Below, piece after piece: positions 32,031-41,981 of a DNA stretch of 64,000 bases. Source of the stretch: CAZNKO01 sp964573855. GTDB taxonomy: Bacteria; Patescibacteriota; Patescibacteriia; UBA9934; GWF2-40-263. Position numbers and translations under genes: made by a program. How positions within the stretch are numbered: position 1 is the stretch's first letter; each line of letters starts with the position of its first letter. Location of the stretch: positions 10,738 through 74,737 of the forward strand of contig CAZNKO010000001.1 of assembly GCA_964573855.1 (NCBI GenBank), written 5' to 3'. The notes under the pieces were generated by a model, which saw only the letters and a program-made list of their open reading frames with translations, was not told the DNA's origin and did no database searches.

Positions 32031-33032
32031 TCATCGTTCAACCTTTGCTAATGCCTTCCATTCTCCAATAACCGCTTCGATGTCCTGAACAGTCACACAC
32101 GGCTCCTTGCCCGCGCAACGTATCTTCGCGACATCGGCCGCTTTATGTAATACGCCGAAATGCGTCCGGTGCGGTTCCGCGGCCTCAACGGCAACTTTGG
32201 CGCACGCCTCATCAATAAGGTCAATGGCTTTGTCGGGGAGGAAACGACTCCGCAAGACGCGCGACTTCTCTACCGCGGCCGTGAGGGCGTCGTCGTTGAT
32301 CTTCACCTTGTGAAATTGTTCATAGAGCGGCCGCACTCCGCGTAAAACGGCTAAGGCGGCCGTGGGGGTCGGTTCGGAAACAAAAATGGGTTGAAAACGG
32401 CGATCCAACGCTGGATCCGTGCGGATGTATTGCTCGTATTCCTGCCAGGTGGTTGCCCCGATGACCGGCAGATCCCCGCGCGCGAGCGCCGGTTTTAAAA
32501 TATCCGTAGCCGACAGCGCCCCCTCCGTCCCTTTCGTCTGTTGGACAATGTGAATTTCGTCGATGAACAGGATCGTGGTCCGCGGACGTGACTCAAGGGT
32601 ACGCGTCACGGAGCGTAAACGCTCCTCAAATTCCCCACGGAACTTTGTTCCGGCAATCAGTTCGCTTAAATTCAATTGGAGAATTTCCTTCCCACGCAAG
32701 GATTCCGGCACTTCACCATCGAGGATGCGCTTTGCAAGCCCCTCCACAATCGCCGTTTTCCCAACCCCGGGTTCCCCAATCAACAGGGGGTTATTTTTCA
32801 ACCGACGACTGATAATGTGGACCAGACGTTCGATTTCCTCCTCACGTCCAACCACAGGATCGATCTTTCCCGCTCGTGCAGCGGCCGTGAGGTCGCGCAG
32901 CAGATCCGTCCTCTGGGACCCAGCGCTTGCGCCGCCCTGCCGGCCTTGACGACGCCAGGAAAAATACAATGCCAAACCAATCAAGAAAAAGAGAACGAGG
33001 TATCCGAGAAAGGAAGTCCATGTCCCATCCAT
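32031..33032 (-). CDS. Membrane-anchored single-AAA+ ClpA/ClpB-type ATPase
   Basis: 333-aa protein from ATG 33032 (MDGTWTSFLG). One transmembrane helix (residues 8-25, LVLFFLIGLALYFSW) replaces the Clp N-domain; then a single Clp NBD1: DPVVGREEEIERL, Walker A GEPGVGKT, Walker B TTILFIDEIH, the FRGEFEERL pore-region, sensor GATTWQEYE, Arg finger DPALDRRFQ and LPDKAIDLIDEA. The middle domain, second AAA+ module and any ClpP loop are absent. Probably unfolds or remodels membrane-near proteins; no peptidase partner is visible. Ends at a strong terminator. Confidence 0.85.
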   Translation of the reverse strand: MDGTWTSFLGYLVLFFLIGLALYFSWRRQGRQGGASAGSQRTDLLRDLTAAARAGKIDPVVGREEEIERLVHIISRRLKNNPLLIGEPGVGKTAIVEGLAKRILDGEVPESLRGKEILQLNLSELIAGTKFRGEFEERLRSVTRTLESRPRTTILFIDEIHIVQQTKGTEGALSATDILKPALARGDLPVIGATTWQEYEQYIRTDPALDRRFQPIFVSEPTPTAALAVLRGVRPLYEQFHKVKINDDALTAAVEKSRVLRSRFLPDKAIDLIDEACAKVAVEAAEPHRTHFGVLHKAADVAKIRCAGKEPCVTVQDIEAVIGEWKALAKVER

Positions 33033-33042
33033 ACTGCAGGGA

Positions 33043-34341
33043 TTATACCGGCGGTCGCGCCTGAAGGCCAGCGAGCAAGAGAAACAGCCACAAACCGGAG
33101 ACACTGAAATCAAAACTGAACAAATTCCCCACAAGATAGGCGACGAGAGATGCGGTGACGGTCACGATCCAGGGCCGGAAAAACGCGGATCGGCACCGCT
33201 CGATGGCCGTCCGTCCGGCAAAGACAAGCACAGCGAGAAAGGCAATGAGTCCAACGAAACCGCTCGCCCATGTGATGTCGAGAAAGATGTTGTGCAGGCG
33301 GTCGGCGACCGAGGGGTCGGCGCCCTGGAAGTCCGGGGAGGATTCCCGCGGATCCTTTTCGCGGCGAAGGGCAACATCGTAGTAGGTATCCAACCCGTAT
33401 CCAAAAATCGGCCGCTCAAGAAAGTATGGGAAAACGAATTTCCATTCATTGACTCTTGCGAGCGTCGAACCGCGTTGCCAATCCACGGTCGAAACCGCGC
33501 GATACACCATTGCAGAACGCAAGTCATGAAGCGCTGGACGGAACGCCACTAACGCGGCAAGAAGGACACAACCACTGAGAAAGATCGGAACCAACCGCAC
33601 GACATACCAGCGCCTTGGATGCTGCTTCCAGAGAATCCAGACCCAAATCAACGCCACAAACGCTGAAAGCCAGGCGCCGCGAGAATAAGTGAGTAAGACG
33701 GCTCCCAGGGCAAGGATACCGGTCGTCAAAGATAGGATCCGCCAACGTCGATCTGAATCAGAAAAATATTGATACACCGCAAACGGAAGGACCATGGCAA
33801 GATACGCTCCCAAAAAATTCGGATGCCCAAAGGTAGAAAAAGCGCGCGTCGGCCCGGTCATCCCATAAAGCGGAAACGCATGTTTCAGTTGCGGCAGATC
33901 AAGATCGAACCACTGCAGAATCGCATAGAGTGAAACGAATGCCGCAACGAGCGTTGTCGTACGCAGAAAAAATTTCCAATCTTCCTCCGAAGCGGCCCGT
34001 CGGACAAGAAAATACAACACGAACAACGCGAGGTAATAATACAAACCGATCATCCTCTCCTCCGAACCGAAAAAGCTCGTCCAGAAATCTTGCGACAGAA
34101 AGGTGCTGACCGCGAGCGCGAGTCCATACACGAGGACCGCGGTATCAAGAGAATGCCATGTCCCACGGCCGTTCCGGCTCGAAAAATTTTGATTCTTTCT
34201 CAAAAACAAAACACCAACGACGAGAAGAAAGAAAAAAATGCCGAAGGTGATCAAAAAAACCTTCGGTGGTTCATAAGGAAGATCCGCTGCCGGATCAAAT
34301 ACGAGTGGTATCAGAGCAAGAAAGAGCAACAGATACCGCAT
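33043..34341 (-). CDS. O-antigen ligase/polymerase family membrane protein (Wzy/WaaL-like)
   Basis: 432-aa protein with about 12 hydrophobic helices and a large extracytoplasmic loop (residues 280-340) containing RGSTLARVNEWKFVFPYFLERPIFGYGLDTY, the PF04932 pattern of enzymes that polymerise or ligate glycan chains. Ten bases upstream of the Clp-type gene, so co-transcribed. The ATG is the gene side of an element target duplication. Confidence 0.85.
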   Translation of the reverse strand: MRYLLLFLALIPLVFDPAADLPYEPPKVFLITFGIFFFLLVVGVLFLRKNQNFSSRNGRGTWHSLDTAVLVYGLALAVSTFLSQDFWTSFFGSEERMIGLYYYLALFVLYFLVRRAASEEDWKFFLRTTTLVAAFVSLYAILQWFDLDLPQLKHAFPLYGMTGPTRAFSTFGHPNFLGAYLAMVLPFAVYQYFSDSDRRWRILSLTTGILALGAVLLTYSRGAWLSAFVALIWVWILWKQHPRRWYVVRLVPIFLSGCVLLAALVAFRPALHDLRSAMVYRAVSTVDWQRGSTLARVNEWKFVFPYFLERPIFGYGLDTYYDVALRREKDPRESSPDFQGADPSVADRLHNIFLDITWASGFVGLIAFLAVLVFAGRTAIERCRSAFFRPWIVTVTASLVAYLVGNLFSFDFSVSGLWLFLLLAGLQARPPV

Positions 34342-34342
34342 A

Positions 34343-34443
34343 CCCCGTACTACAACACTGGTGGAACACCAATGGTTATCATAATTTAGATCATCGATTT
34401 ACTGCCACAGTCTTACCGTCCCTGTGAGAGTTGTAGTACGGGG
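34343..34443. mobile_element. CCCCG-end element at the wzy/waaL-like start
   Basis: 101 bp, arms CCCCGTACTACAAC / GTTGTAGTACGGGG, flanked by CATA (34339-34342, 34444-34447). The interior differs from other A-type copies. Confidence 0.87.
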
Positions 34444-34463
34444 CATACCCTTCTGTCACCTTT

Positions 34464-34811
34464 TTACGGTTTTGGTTTGGTGAGGACCGGACGGGTGCGG
34501 AATGGATAGGTTGGGAGGGTCGCCCGCGCGCCGATGCAAATTCCAGGAAAACAATCCTTGTCTGTAAAACACGGCCGGCGAAATTTTGGCTGCCGTACTC
34601 CTGGTTGTATGATCGTCGGTATTCTTGGAATATCAGCACAGTACCCGGCCCGGCCGTACGGGAACGGATTTTTCATCAACGCAAATCCGGCCGCAAGGCC
34701 AAGCGCCGCAATCCCGATCAACATGATGGCCGCGAGCGTCTGGGTCTTTGACTTTACGATGGTGTGTGAAAACGCAGAAACCCTTGCTTGAAGAGAAGCG
34801 TGATGTTTCAT
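34464..34811 (-). CDS. Hypothetical exported/anchored protein with Cys
   Basis: 115 aa: about 25 basic/polar residues, one transmembrane helix (LAAIMLIGIAALGLAAGFALM), then a short extracytoplasmic tail with four Cys (GYCADI, RRPCFTDKDCFPGICIG) able to form two disulfides. Not recognised. Upstream lies a remnant of a kinase gene. Confidence 0.6.
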   Translation of the reverse strand: MKHHASLQARVSAFSHTIVKSKTQTLAAIMLIGIAALGLAAGFALMKNPFPYGRAGYCADIPRIPTIIQPGVRQPKFRRPCFTDKDCFPGICIGARATLPTYPFRTRPVLTKPKP

Positions 34812-34825
34812 ATTTTGTCATTCTA

Positions 34826-34908
34826 TCACACCTCGACGATCTTTTTTACTTCCTTTATCTTCTTCTGCAAATCGTGGAAGAGGGCGATTTGGCCTCGGGC
34901 GCGGGCGG
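34826..34908 (-). pseudogene. 3'-end remnant of a duplicated phosphotransferase gene
   Basis: Reads ARARGQIALFHDLQKKIKEV then KKIVEV and stop; the intact gene next door ends ARAHGQIALYHDLQENIEKV, KEIVMT. Only this tail survives, joined to a TTCGACAGGCTCAG repeat. Confidence 0.75.
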
Positions 34909-34937
34909 CCCTTCGACAGGCTCAGGATTGACCCTCG

Positions 34938-35993
34938 CTAAGTCATCACAATCTCTTTCACTTTCTCGATATTCTCCTGTAAATCATGATACAAGGCAAT
35001 CTGTCCATGTGCTCGGGCCAAGTTGTGCGCGCGGCGCGAGGGGTAGCGTTTTTGATCCCAACCGAAATACGAATCATTAAAATAATCCGCGAGGAACCGC
35101 GAGGCGAGCTCGAGGGTGATCGTGCCGATCGCCTGCGGAACGAGTTCGATTTCCCGCGCCGTCAAAAACCCTTCGGCCTCACTCATATATCCTTTCCATC
35201 CGGCCTCAAAAATCTCGATACGGAATGGATTCTTCGGATCATCTTCTTCCAATCCACACCATGAACGAAACGCATCGCCGAGTTCAACCAAAATCGGGCG
35301 GCGATTGCACGTATCAAGATCGACGAGCGCTTTTGCCTTGCCTTTTTTATCAAACAAAATGTTCGAGATCTTTGGATCCCCATGAATCACGCGCATGGGG
35401 AGATCGGCGGGAAGAAACAATTTCGGAAGTTCGCGAGTGATGAAGGTGATCTCGTCGGCAACCCCCTCTACCTCCCCTCCCGCCGTTGGACGGGATCCCG
35501 CCAAAGGCGGTGACTTGGTAAGGGGGAGAACAGTGGAACGAAAAGTTTCGTAGACTTTCTCTGTCTCATGCAAAACTTTTTTTGATTGAAATTGATATGG
35601 GATTTTGTCCATCACGCGATGGAAGCGTGCGTACATCGCTCCGGCCTCACGCGCTTGCGCGGACGTCTCGATCTTTTCAATCGTGTCGCCCTCGAGAAAT
35701 GTCTGCATCCGCCATTGATGTTCCCCATCGCTGACCAGCACCTTCTCCTCTTTCGAAAGGACGCATTCAGGCGCAGGAAATTTTTGTCCGTGCAAATAGT
35801 TCGTCACGGCCAAAAAATCCTGCGCGGTTTCTTCAGAGTTCAAAATCGGGTGCAGCCGTTGAACGATATACGTTCCACGATCCGCAATGATCTTAAAAGT
35901 CAGATGGATGAGCCCGATCGAAATCGGCTCGATTTTTTTAACCGTCCCAATGTCGTACGCTTGAAGAACAGATGAAGGAATCGTGGATTTCAT
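34938..35993 (-). CDS. Aminoglycoside-phosphotransferase/choline-kinase fold protein
   Basis: 351-aa kinase-like protein: N-lobe with YIVQRLHP, catalytic RVIHGDPKISNILFD (HGDxxxxN) and metal-binding LVDLDTCN. The substrate is unknown (sugar, amino alcohol or homoserine are all possible). An in-frame insert of about 20 residues (KSPPLAGSRPTAGGEVEG) lies just before the catalytic core and is encoded by an intergenic-type repeat (35460-35526). A decayed tandem copy lies downstream. Confidence 0.85.
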   Translation of the reverse strand: MKSTIPSSVLQAYDIGTVKKIEPISIGLIHLTFKIIADRGTYIVQRLHPILNSEETAQDFLAVTNYLHGQKFPAPECVLSKEEKVLVSDGEHQWRMQTFLEGDTIEKIETSAQAREAGAMYARFHRVMDKIPYQFQSKKVLHETEKVYETFRSTVLPLTKSPPLAGSRPTAGGEVEGVADEITFITRELPKLFLPADLPMRVIHGDPKISNILFDKKGKAKALVDLDTCNRRPILVELGDAFRSWCGLEEDDPKNPFRIEIFEAGWKGYMSEAEGFLTAREIELVPQAIGTITLELASRFLADYFNDSYFGWDQKRYPSRRAHNLARAHGQIALYHDLQENIEKVKEIVMT

Positions 35994-36040
35994 AACGTCT
36001 GCACTCTATAACAAAATGCACCATCTGGCGACAGGAGATG

Positions 36041-37831
36041 TTAGATGAATCCGCCCGCCTGAATATTCCACAAACGCTGATATGTGCCAACCTCTTCGAG
36101 AAGTTGTTGATGGGTTCCCATCTCGATAATTTTTCCGTTTTGCATGACCACAATCCGATCCATTTTCATGATGGTGGAGAGGCGATGGGCGATCACCATG
36201 ACGGTCTTTCCCCGCATAAGCTCGGCGAGCGACTCTTGAATAAGGAGCTCTGATTCGGAATCAAGACTTGAGGTCGCCTCATCAAGCACGAGGATCGGCG
36301 CGTTCTTCAAGATGGCCCGCGCAATCGCGACACGTTGACGCTCACCACCCGAAAGTTTGACGCCGCGTTCGCCAACATAGGTATCATACCCCTGTGGAAG
36401 CGCACGGATGAACTCATGACAGCGCGCTTTTTTCGCAGCCGCGATTATTTCTTTTTCTGTTGCTTTCGGCTGCCCATAACGGATATTCTCTCCAAGGCTC
36501 CGATGGAACAAGATCGGTTCTTGAGGAACAAAACTGACCGCACGCCACAAACTCTCAAGGGTAACCGCGGCAATATTTTGTCCATCAATCTCAATCGTCC
36601 CGGCTGTTAAATCAAATAAGCGTAACAAAAGTTTCGTGACCGTACTTTTCCCTGCGCCCGAAGGGCCTACCAACGCGACCTTCTCCCCGGCTTGGACGGA
36701 AAGATGAAAACCATGCAAGACGCCGAGTTCTTCTCGGTAATGGAATGAAATGTTTTTAAATTCGATCACTCCGCGTTCGACACGCAGCGCTTTTGCTCCT
36801 TTCACGTCGCTCACTTCGTGTGGAGTCTCAAATACATGCACCATCTCTGACGCTTGAGCACTCAATTCAAACAGCCGGCGAACATGGCGGCCGAAATCCC
36901 AAAGTTTTCCAATCATTTGAATAATGAATGCCTGAATCAAGGCGAGATCGCCAACGGTGAGCGAGCCAGCCCCCCACGCACGCACGGCAAGATACACAAT
37001 GGCAATTTCCAGCATAATGAAAAATGCCACTTGGATCGCCGTGATGATTTCCGATAAATTCCAAGTGAATCGCCATAGGTGCGCAAAATTGCCCACGGCG
37101 TTGCCGTACCGTTTTTCCTCGGCAGAATAGGCCGCAAAAAATTTCACGTTCAAACTGTTGGAGATGACGTCGGAAAGCTCACCAACCATGTGCGAATCTG
37201 CTTCACTCTTCATTTCGTCATATTTGAGTTTCCAAATAGCGAGACGATAATTCACGAAGAGATACATAACAACCCACACAAACATCAACCCTCCTAAAAA
37301 CATACTACGCGTCGTGAGCGAGATGATGGCGCCTGTAAGGATCATCGCGAGCGGAATGAACTCCCACTGCACCATCTCGTGTAATTCTAAAAACGAATCC
37401 ACAAACCGGTTGAGTTGTCGCACAAGGGAGCCGGCAAATTGATCTGTAAAAAAACGATACGAATGACGGATCAGATACGAGAACGACTGCTGGTGCAAAC
37501 GCTCTGACGCCTTCGGAATGGCCCAGGCGGTTAAAAACCCAGAAATTCGCCAAATAAAAAATCCCGAAACGGAAACAACCGCGAGCCAAACGACGACCTG
37601 TATGGCCTGTGTGACAGCTGTGGGAGACGGCGGAACACTAGAGACAATGTCAAAAAGAAGTTTGTAAATCCAAGGAATAGCAATCCCGCTCGCCGAAGCG
37701 ATGATCACGACAACAACAGCCAGAACAAACGGCCACCGCATGCCGTGTAACAAACGATTATAAGTGCGCCACACCTCGCCGAGGGATACGTTTCCGGCGT
37801 ACGGGGCTGATCTCACTAATCTTTTTGCCAT
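36041..37831 (-). CDS. ABC exporter, fused membrane and ATPase domains
   Basis: 596-aa half-transporter. Six transmembrane helices (residues 35-320), then an ATPase with GPSGAGKST (Walker A), LSGGERQRVAIAR (signature), ILVLDEATSSLD (Walker B) and the VIAHRLST switch His. It should form a homodimer exporting a lipid, peptide or drug; the substrate cannot be told. Stands alone with a start 49 bases after the fusA terminator. Confidence 0.93.
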   Translation of the reverse strand: MAKRLVRSAPYAGNVSLGEVWRTYNRLLHGMRWPFVLAVVVVIIASASGIAIPWIYKLLFDIVSSVPPSPTAVTQAIQVVVWLAVVSVSGFFIWRISGFLTAWAIPKASERLHQQSFSYLIRHSYRFFTDQFAGSLVRQLNRFVDSFLELHEMVQWEFIPLAMILTGAIISLTTRSMFLGGLMFVWVVMYLFVNYRLAIWKLKYDEMKSEADSHMVGELSDVISNSLNVKFFAAYSAEEKRYGNAVGNFAHLWRFTWNLSEIITAIQVAFFIMLEIAIVYLAVRAWGAGSLTVGDLALIQAFIIQMIGKLWDFGRHVRRLFELSAQASEMVHVFETPHEVSDVKGAKALRVERGVIEFKNISFHYREELGVLHGFHLSVQAGEKVALVGPSGAGKSTVTKLLLRLFDLTAGTIEIDGQNIAAVTLESLWRAVSFVPQEPILFHRSLGENIRYGQPKATEKEIIAAAKKARCHEFIRALPQGYDTYVGERGVKLSGGERQRVAIARAILKNAPILVLDEATSSLDSESELLIQESLAELMRGKTVMVIAHRLSTIMKMDRIVVMQNGKIIEMGTHQQLLEEVGTYQRLWNIQAGGFI

Positions 37832-37879
37832 AAATCGCCTCTATCGTATCACACGGGCTCTATCAAAAATAATCGCAAT

Positions 37880-37905
37880 AAAAAGACAGGAGCATAACTC
37901 CCGTC
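37880..37905 (-). terminator. Terminator of rpsL-rpsG-fusA
   Basis: GACGGGAG/CTCCTGTC (one mismatch) with TTATG loop, TTTTT on the minus strand, 12 bases after the fusA stop. Confidence 0.8.
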
Positions 37906-37916
37906 TTTTTTTGTTC

Positions 37917-40007
37917 TTACCGGCGAATCGTGCCGGCGCGGGCTTCGACGATTTCTTTTGCGACGTTCCCGGGAATCTCTTCGTAGTGATGGAATTCCAT
38001 GGTGTAGGAGGCGCGGCCTTGCGTGATCGAGCGGAGGGTGGTCGCATAGCCGAACATTTCAGCAAGCGGCACGTAGGCCACGGCGACCTTGGCTCCGGCC
38101 CGGTCGCCCATTTCCTGAATCTGCCCGCGCTTGGCGTTCAAGTCGCCGACCACGGGGCCCATGAACTCTTCCGGCGTGATGGTTTCGACCCTCATCATGG
38201 GTTCAAGAAGGACCAGTCCGGCTTTTTTCGCGGCGTCCTGAAACGCCATGGATCCCGCAATCTTAAAGGCGGCCTCGGACGAGTCCACTTCATGGTAGGA
38301 GCCGTCAAAAAGTGTCACCTTCACGTCGAGAACGGGGTAGCCGGCCAAGACACCGCGGTCCGCAGCCTCGTGCGCCCCTTTTTCGATTGGGTTGATGTAT
38401 TCGCGGGGCACGGCACCGCCTTTGATCGCGTCTTCAAATTCAAATCCTTTGCCCGGCTCGCTCTTTTCCAAACGGAGAAGACAATGACCGTATTGTCCGC
38501 GGCCGCCGGTCTGGCGAATATATTTACCCTCGCCTTCGGCCGAGCCCTTAATCGTTTCACGGTAGGACACCTGGGGTTTGCCCACATTTGCTTCGACCCC
38601 GTATTCGCGTTTCATGCGGTCGACAATGATCTCGAGGTGCAGCTCTCCCATGCCGGAGATGATGACTTGGCTTGTTTCCTCGTCAGTCCGGACGCGAAAC
38701 GTCGGGTCCTCTTCCGCCAGTTTCTGGAGCGCGACTCCCATTTTTTCTTGATCCTGTTTGGTCTTTGGTTCAATCGCAATCGAAATGACCGGCTCCGGAA
38801 AGACAATGGCTTCGAGCTGGGCCGGATGCTCCGGATCGCAGAGCGTGTGCCCGGTGAATGTATTTTTCAACCCCACTGCGGCCGCGATGTCGCCCGCATA
38901 CACTTCATCCACTTCGGTCCGGGCATTAGCATGCAGACGCACAATGCGCCCGATGCGTTCACGCTCGCCCGTACTTGAATTCAGGACATAAGAACCCGCT
39001 TTGATGCGGCCGGAATAGACACGAAAGAATGCAAGCTTTCCCACGAACGGATCTGCGGCAATCTTAAAGGCGAGGGCGGTAAACGGTTCATCGTCCGCGG
39101 CCTTGCGGATGAGTTCGACCGAGGGGTCGCCGGGCTCAAAGGCTTTGATGGGCGGAATGTCGAGCGGACTCGGCAGATAATCCACAATCGCGTCGAGGAG
39201 GAGCTGAACGCCTTTGTTCTTGAGCGCAGATCCGCACAGCACCGGATAAATTTCCGTCTGAACAGTGGCGCGGCGCAGGGCGGACATGAGCTCTTCGATC
39301 CTGATCTCTTTTCCATCCAAAAATTTGGACGTAAGTGCGTCGTCGGTTTCGGCAATTGCCTCAACCAATTTTCCGCGCCACGTTTTGGCAGACTCAAGGT
39401 ATTCGGCCGGGATCTCGACCTCGTCAATCACCTTCCCGAGTTCGTCGCGGTACAGAAACGCCCTCATCTTCAAGAGATCGATGATACCGTTGAAGCCCCC
39501 CTCCGTGCCGATCGGCAGCTGGATGGGGTGGGCCTTTTTTGAGAGACGAGTCCAAATGGATTCAATGTCCTTGAAAAAATCGGCGCCGGTCCGATCGAGT
39601 TTGTTGACGAAACACAACCGAGGCACGCGATAATCTTCCGCATAACGCCAGTTGGTTTCGGACTGGGGTTCGACGCCCGAAACGCCGTCAAACACCATGA
39701 CCGCGCCGTCCAAGACGCGCAGCGAGCGCTTCACCTCGACCGTAAAATCGATATGCCCCGGCGTGTCGATCAGGTTCAACTGGTGACCTTTCCAAAAACA
39801 GGTCGTGGCCGCGGCAGTAATCGTAATCCCGCGCTCGCGCTCCTGTTCCATCCAGTCCATCGTGGCCTCTCCTTCGTGCACCTCGCCGATCTTATGCTTT
39901 TTCCCGGTATAGAAAAGCACGCGCTCGGACGTGGTAGTCTTGCCGGCGTCAATGTGGGCGATGATCCCGAAGTTGCGGGTTTTCTCAAGAGAATACTCTC
40001 GGGGCAT
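37917..40007 (-). CDS. fusA: Elongation factor G
   Basis: 696-aa translocase GTPase: G1 [13 protein letters not shown]3 DTPGHIDF, G4 [10 protein letters not shown], domain IV near [27 protein letters not shown] spacer repeat ends right at its ATG. Confidence 0.98.
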   Translation of the reverse strand: MPREYSLEKTRNFGIIAHIDAGKTTTSERVLFYTGKKHKIGEVHEGEATMDWMEQERERGITITAAATTCFWKGHQLNLIDTPGHIDFTVEVKRSLRVLDGAVMVFDGVSGVEPQSETNWRYAEDYRVPRLCFVNKLDRTGADFFKDIESIWTRLSKKAHPIQLPIGTEGGFNGIIDLLKMRAFLYRDELGKVIDEVEIPAEYLESAKTWRGKLVEAIAETDDALTSKFLDGKEIRIEELMSALRRATVQTEIYPVLCGSALKNKGVQLLLDAIVDYLPSPLDIPPIKAFEPGDPSVELIRKAADDEPFTALAFKIAADPFVGKLAFFRVYSGRIKAGSYVLNSSTGERERIGRIVRLHANARTEVDEVYAGDIAAAVGLKNTFTGHTLCDPEHPAQLEAIVFPEPVISIAIEPKTKQDQEKMGVALQKLAEEDPTFRVRTDEETSQVIISGMGELHLEIIVDRMKREYGVEANVGKPQVSYRETIKGSAEGEGKYIRQTGGRGQYGHCLLRLEKSEPGKGFEFEDAIKGGAVPREYINPIEKGAHEAADRGVLAGYPVLDVKVTLFDGSYHEVDSSEAAFKIAGSMAFQDAAKKAGLVLLEPMMRVETITPEEFMGPVVGDLNAKRGQIQEMGDRAGAKVAVAYVPLAEMFGYATTLRSITQGRASYTMEFHHYEEIPGNVAKEIVEARAGTIRR

Positions 40008-40033
40008 AGTTCGACAGGCTCACTACAAGTATC

Positions 40034-40501
40034 TTAACGGGCGAAATGAGCAAACGCGCGGTTCGCCTCGGCCATGCGCTGCACGTCCATTCTCTTCTTC
40101 ACCGCTTCCCCTTCGTTGTTTGCGGCCGCGACAATTTCGTCCGCGAGCTTTTCCGCCATGGGCCGGCCCTTCTTCGAACGGGTCGCCTCGAGAATCCAGC
40201 GATACGCCAAAATATAGCGCCGCTCGCCGCGCACGGGCATCGGCACCTGATAATTGGCGCCCCCGACGCGCTTGGATTTCACTTCCAAAGACGGCATCAC
40301 ATTCTTGAGCGCCGTATCGAACACTTCGACGGGGCTCTTTTTTGTTTTCTCCCCCATGAGATCGAACGCGCGATACACGATTTCCTGCGCCGTGGATTTC
40401 TTGCCGTCGCGCATCACGTAATTAATGAGTTTCGTAACCAAAACATTCCCGTACTTTTCGTCGGGAATGAGAACGCGCCTGGGAGCTTGCTTGCCTCGCA
40501 T
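40034..40501 (-). CDS. rpsG: 30S ribosomal protein S7
   Basis: 155-aa uS7 ([65 protein letters not shown]). Second gene of the str-type operon. Confidence 0.97.
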   Translation of the reverse strand: MRGKQAPRRVLIPDEKYGNVLVTKLINYVMRDGKKSTAQEIVYRAFDLMGEKTKKSPVEVFDTALKNVMPSLEVKSKRVGGANYQVPMPVRGERRYILAYRWILEATRSKKGRPMAEKLADEIVAAANNEGEAVKKRMDVQRMAEANRAFAHFAR

Positions 40502-40589
40502 ATTATGAAGGGAACTCGACGGATTTTCTTCCCCCTGCGATGGGGTACTCCGTCGGAAGAATTAATTTCTACTTTCTACATTCTACCTT

Positions 40590-41009
40590 CTACTTTTTTG
40601 GCTTCTTATTGCCGTAGAGCGATCGGCTACGACGCCGCGCATCAACGCCTTGGGCATCGTACACGCCGCGCACGATGTGGTAGCGCACACCCGGCAGGTC
40701 TTTCACGCGGCCGCCGCGCACGAGCACGATCGAGTGCTCCTGCAGGTTGTGGCCTTCGCCGCCAATATAGGCGGTTACTTCCATGCCATTCGAAAGACGC
40801 ACACGCGCAATCTTCCGAATGGCCGAGTTCGGCTTTTTCGGCGTCATGGTTGTCACTTTGACACACACGCCGCGCTTGAACGCGTTCCCGCGGTCGACTT
40901 CATTGCGCTTGCGATGCAAAGAATCGAGCGTGAATTGCATCGCCGGCGCTTTGCTCTTCGATTTGGACGAATGACGTCCTTTGCGGATCAATTGCTGGAC
41001 GGTAGGCAT
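40590..41009 (-). CDS. rpsL: 30S ribosomal protein S12
   Basis: 139-aa uS12 with the decoding loops [11 protein letters not shown] and [14 protein letters not shown]; both Lys residues linked to streptomycin sensitivity are present. The C-terminal tail ends [15 protein letters not shown]. Confidence 0.98.
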   Translation of the reverse strand: MPTVQQLIRKGRHSSKSKSKAPAMQFTLDSLHRKRNEVDRGNAFKRGVCVKVTTMTPKKPNSAIRKIARVRLSNGMEVTAYIGGEGHNLQEHSIVLVRGGRVKDLPGVRYHIVRGVYDAQGVDARRRSRSLYGNKKPKK

Positions 41010-41080
41010 ATGTGAGAAACGTAGGTGATGGGTGTCAGGTTATAGGTGATGGAACCTGCTCTATTCAAAAACGTGGCAGT

Positions 41081-41109
41081 AGAGTACCACCCGCCCCCGG
41101 AAACGTCAA
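41081..41109 (-). promoter_or_regulatory. Promoter of rpsL-rpsG-fusA
   Basis: TTGACG, 17-base GC-rich spacer, TACTCT on the minus strand, about 75 nt above rpsL. Confidence 0.55.
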
Positions 41110-41206
41110 TGATTTGACTTTTCGTTTGACTCTTCGTGTCATACGAGAGACAACGCCTGAACCATTAAAGTGCCGATCGGACCATTCATGGATCAGCGGT
41201 CCGTAC

Positions 41207-41236
41207 CCACTTTTGTCGCGATCGCGACAAAAGTGG
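41207..41236. repeat. Perfect 30-bp palindrome centred on TCGCGATCGCGA
   Basis: CCACTTTTGTCGCGA followed by its exact complement, in the 286-bp gap above rpsL. The same core (TTTTGTCGCGATCGCGACA) occurs inside gdhA near 55690. Could be an operator, a terminator-like hairpin for the M50 gene, or a mobile repeat. The rest of the gap shows no gene. Confidence 0.6.
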
Positions 41237-41295
41237 ACGCGAACTTTCCAACAACGTAATCGTGGAATGATCGATGTCAAAAAGAAATGTCAACT

Positions 41296-41979
41296 CTAAA
41301 GCCCTCCGAAAATGAGGGCGAGAAAATGGTTGCAGCTCGCCTGGAGCAGGAGGTCGCAGGTCGCGTAGGCCGGACCGGTCACGAAAAAAAACGGATCAAA
41401 AGGGGTCAGAAAAGAGATGAGAACCAGAGTGATCAAAATCTGCGGGCCGCGGAAGGCGACGAATTCGCGCAGGCGCTGATAGCGGGGATGATCAAAGAGA
41501 GCGAAGAAAAGTTTGGAGCCGTCGAGCGGATGGATCGGGACCACGTTGAAAAAAAGAAGGAACAGGTTGATGAGGATCGCGAGAAACAAAAAGACGGTCA
41601 GGAGATTTATGCTCGTGATGGTTTGATTCCCAACGAGAGCATGAAGCGCGAAAGCGGCAATCACGGCGAGAATGAAATTCGAGACAGGACCTGCGAGTGC
41701 CACGGCCACACTGTCCCATGTTGGACTTTTTAAATTGTAGGGATTGTACGGGACTGGTTTTGCCCATCCAAAACCAAACAAGACAAGCGGAATGAACCCG
41801 ATCGGATCCAGATGCGCGAGCGGGTTCAAGGTCAGCCGCCCTTCCCGCTCCCCGGTCTTGTCCCCGCGCCATTTCGCGACAAGCGCGTGGCTGAATTCGT
41901 GAACCGTAAGCGAGATCAAAATGGCCGCAAGCCATGCCGCGGCAATCGCGGGGCTCGCAAAAAGAAGTTGAAGAAGCAT
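41296..41979 (-). CDS. Site-2 protease family zinc metalloprotease (M50)
   Basis: 227-aa membrane protease: HEFSHALVA (HExxH, residues 27-31) in helix 1 and NVVPIHPLDGSKLF (NxxPxxxLDG) in the last core helix. It lacks a PDZ domain, so belongs to the small M50B group of unknown substrate. Two bases after murA. Confidence 0.9.
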   Translation of the reverse strand: MLLQLLFASPAIAAAWLAAILISLTVHEFSHALVAKWRGDKTGEREGRLTLNPLAHLDPIGFIPLVLFGFGWAKPVPYNPYNLKSPTWDSVAVALAGPVSNFILAVIAAFALHALVGNQTITSINLLTVFLFLAILINLFLLFFNVVPIHPLDGSKLFFALFDHPRYQRLREFVAFRGPQILITLVLISFLTPFDPFFFVTGPAYATCDLLLQASCNHFLALIFGGL

Positions 41980-41981
41980 AA

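Noticed and set aside
37764..38978. 404-codon plus-strand open frame opposite fusA
   Set aside because: Antisense to a highly conserved GC-rich gene; composition and lack of motifs fit an overlap artefact.
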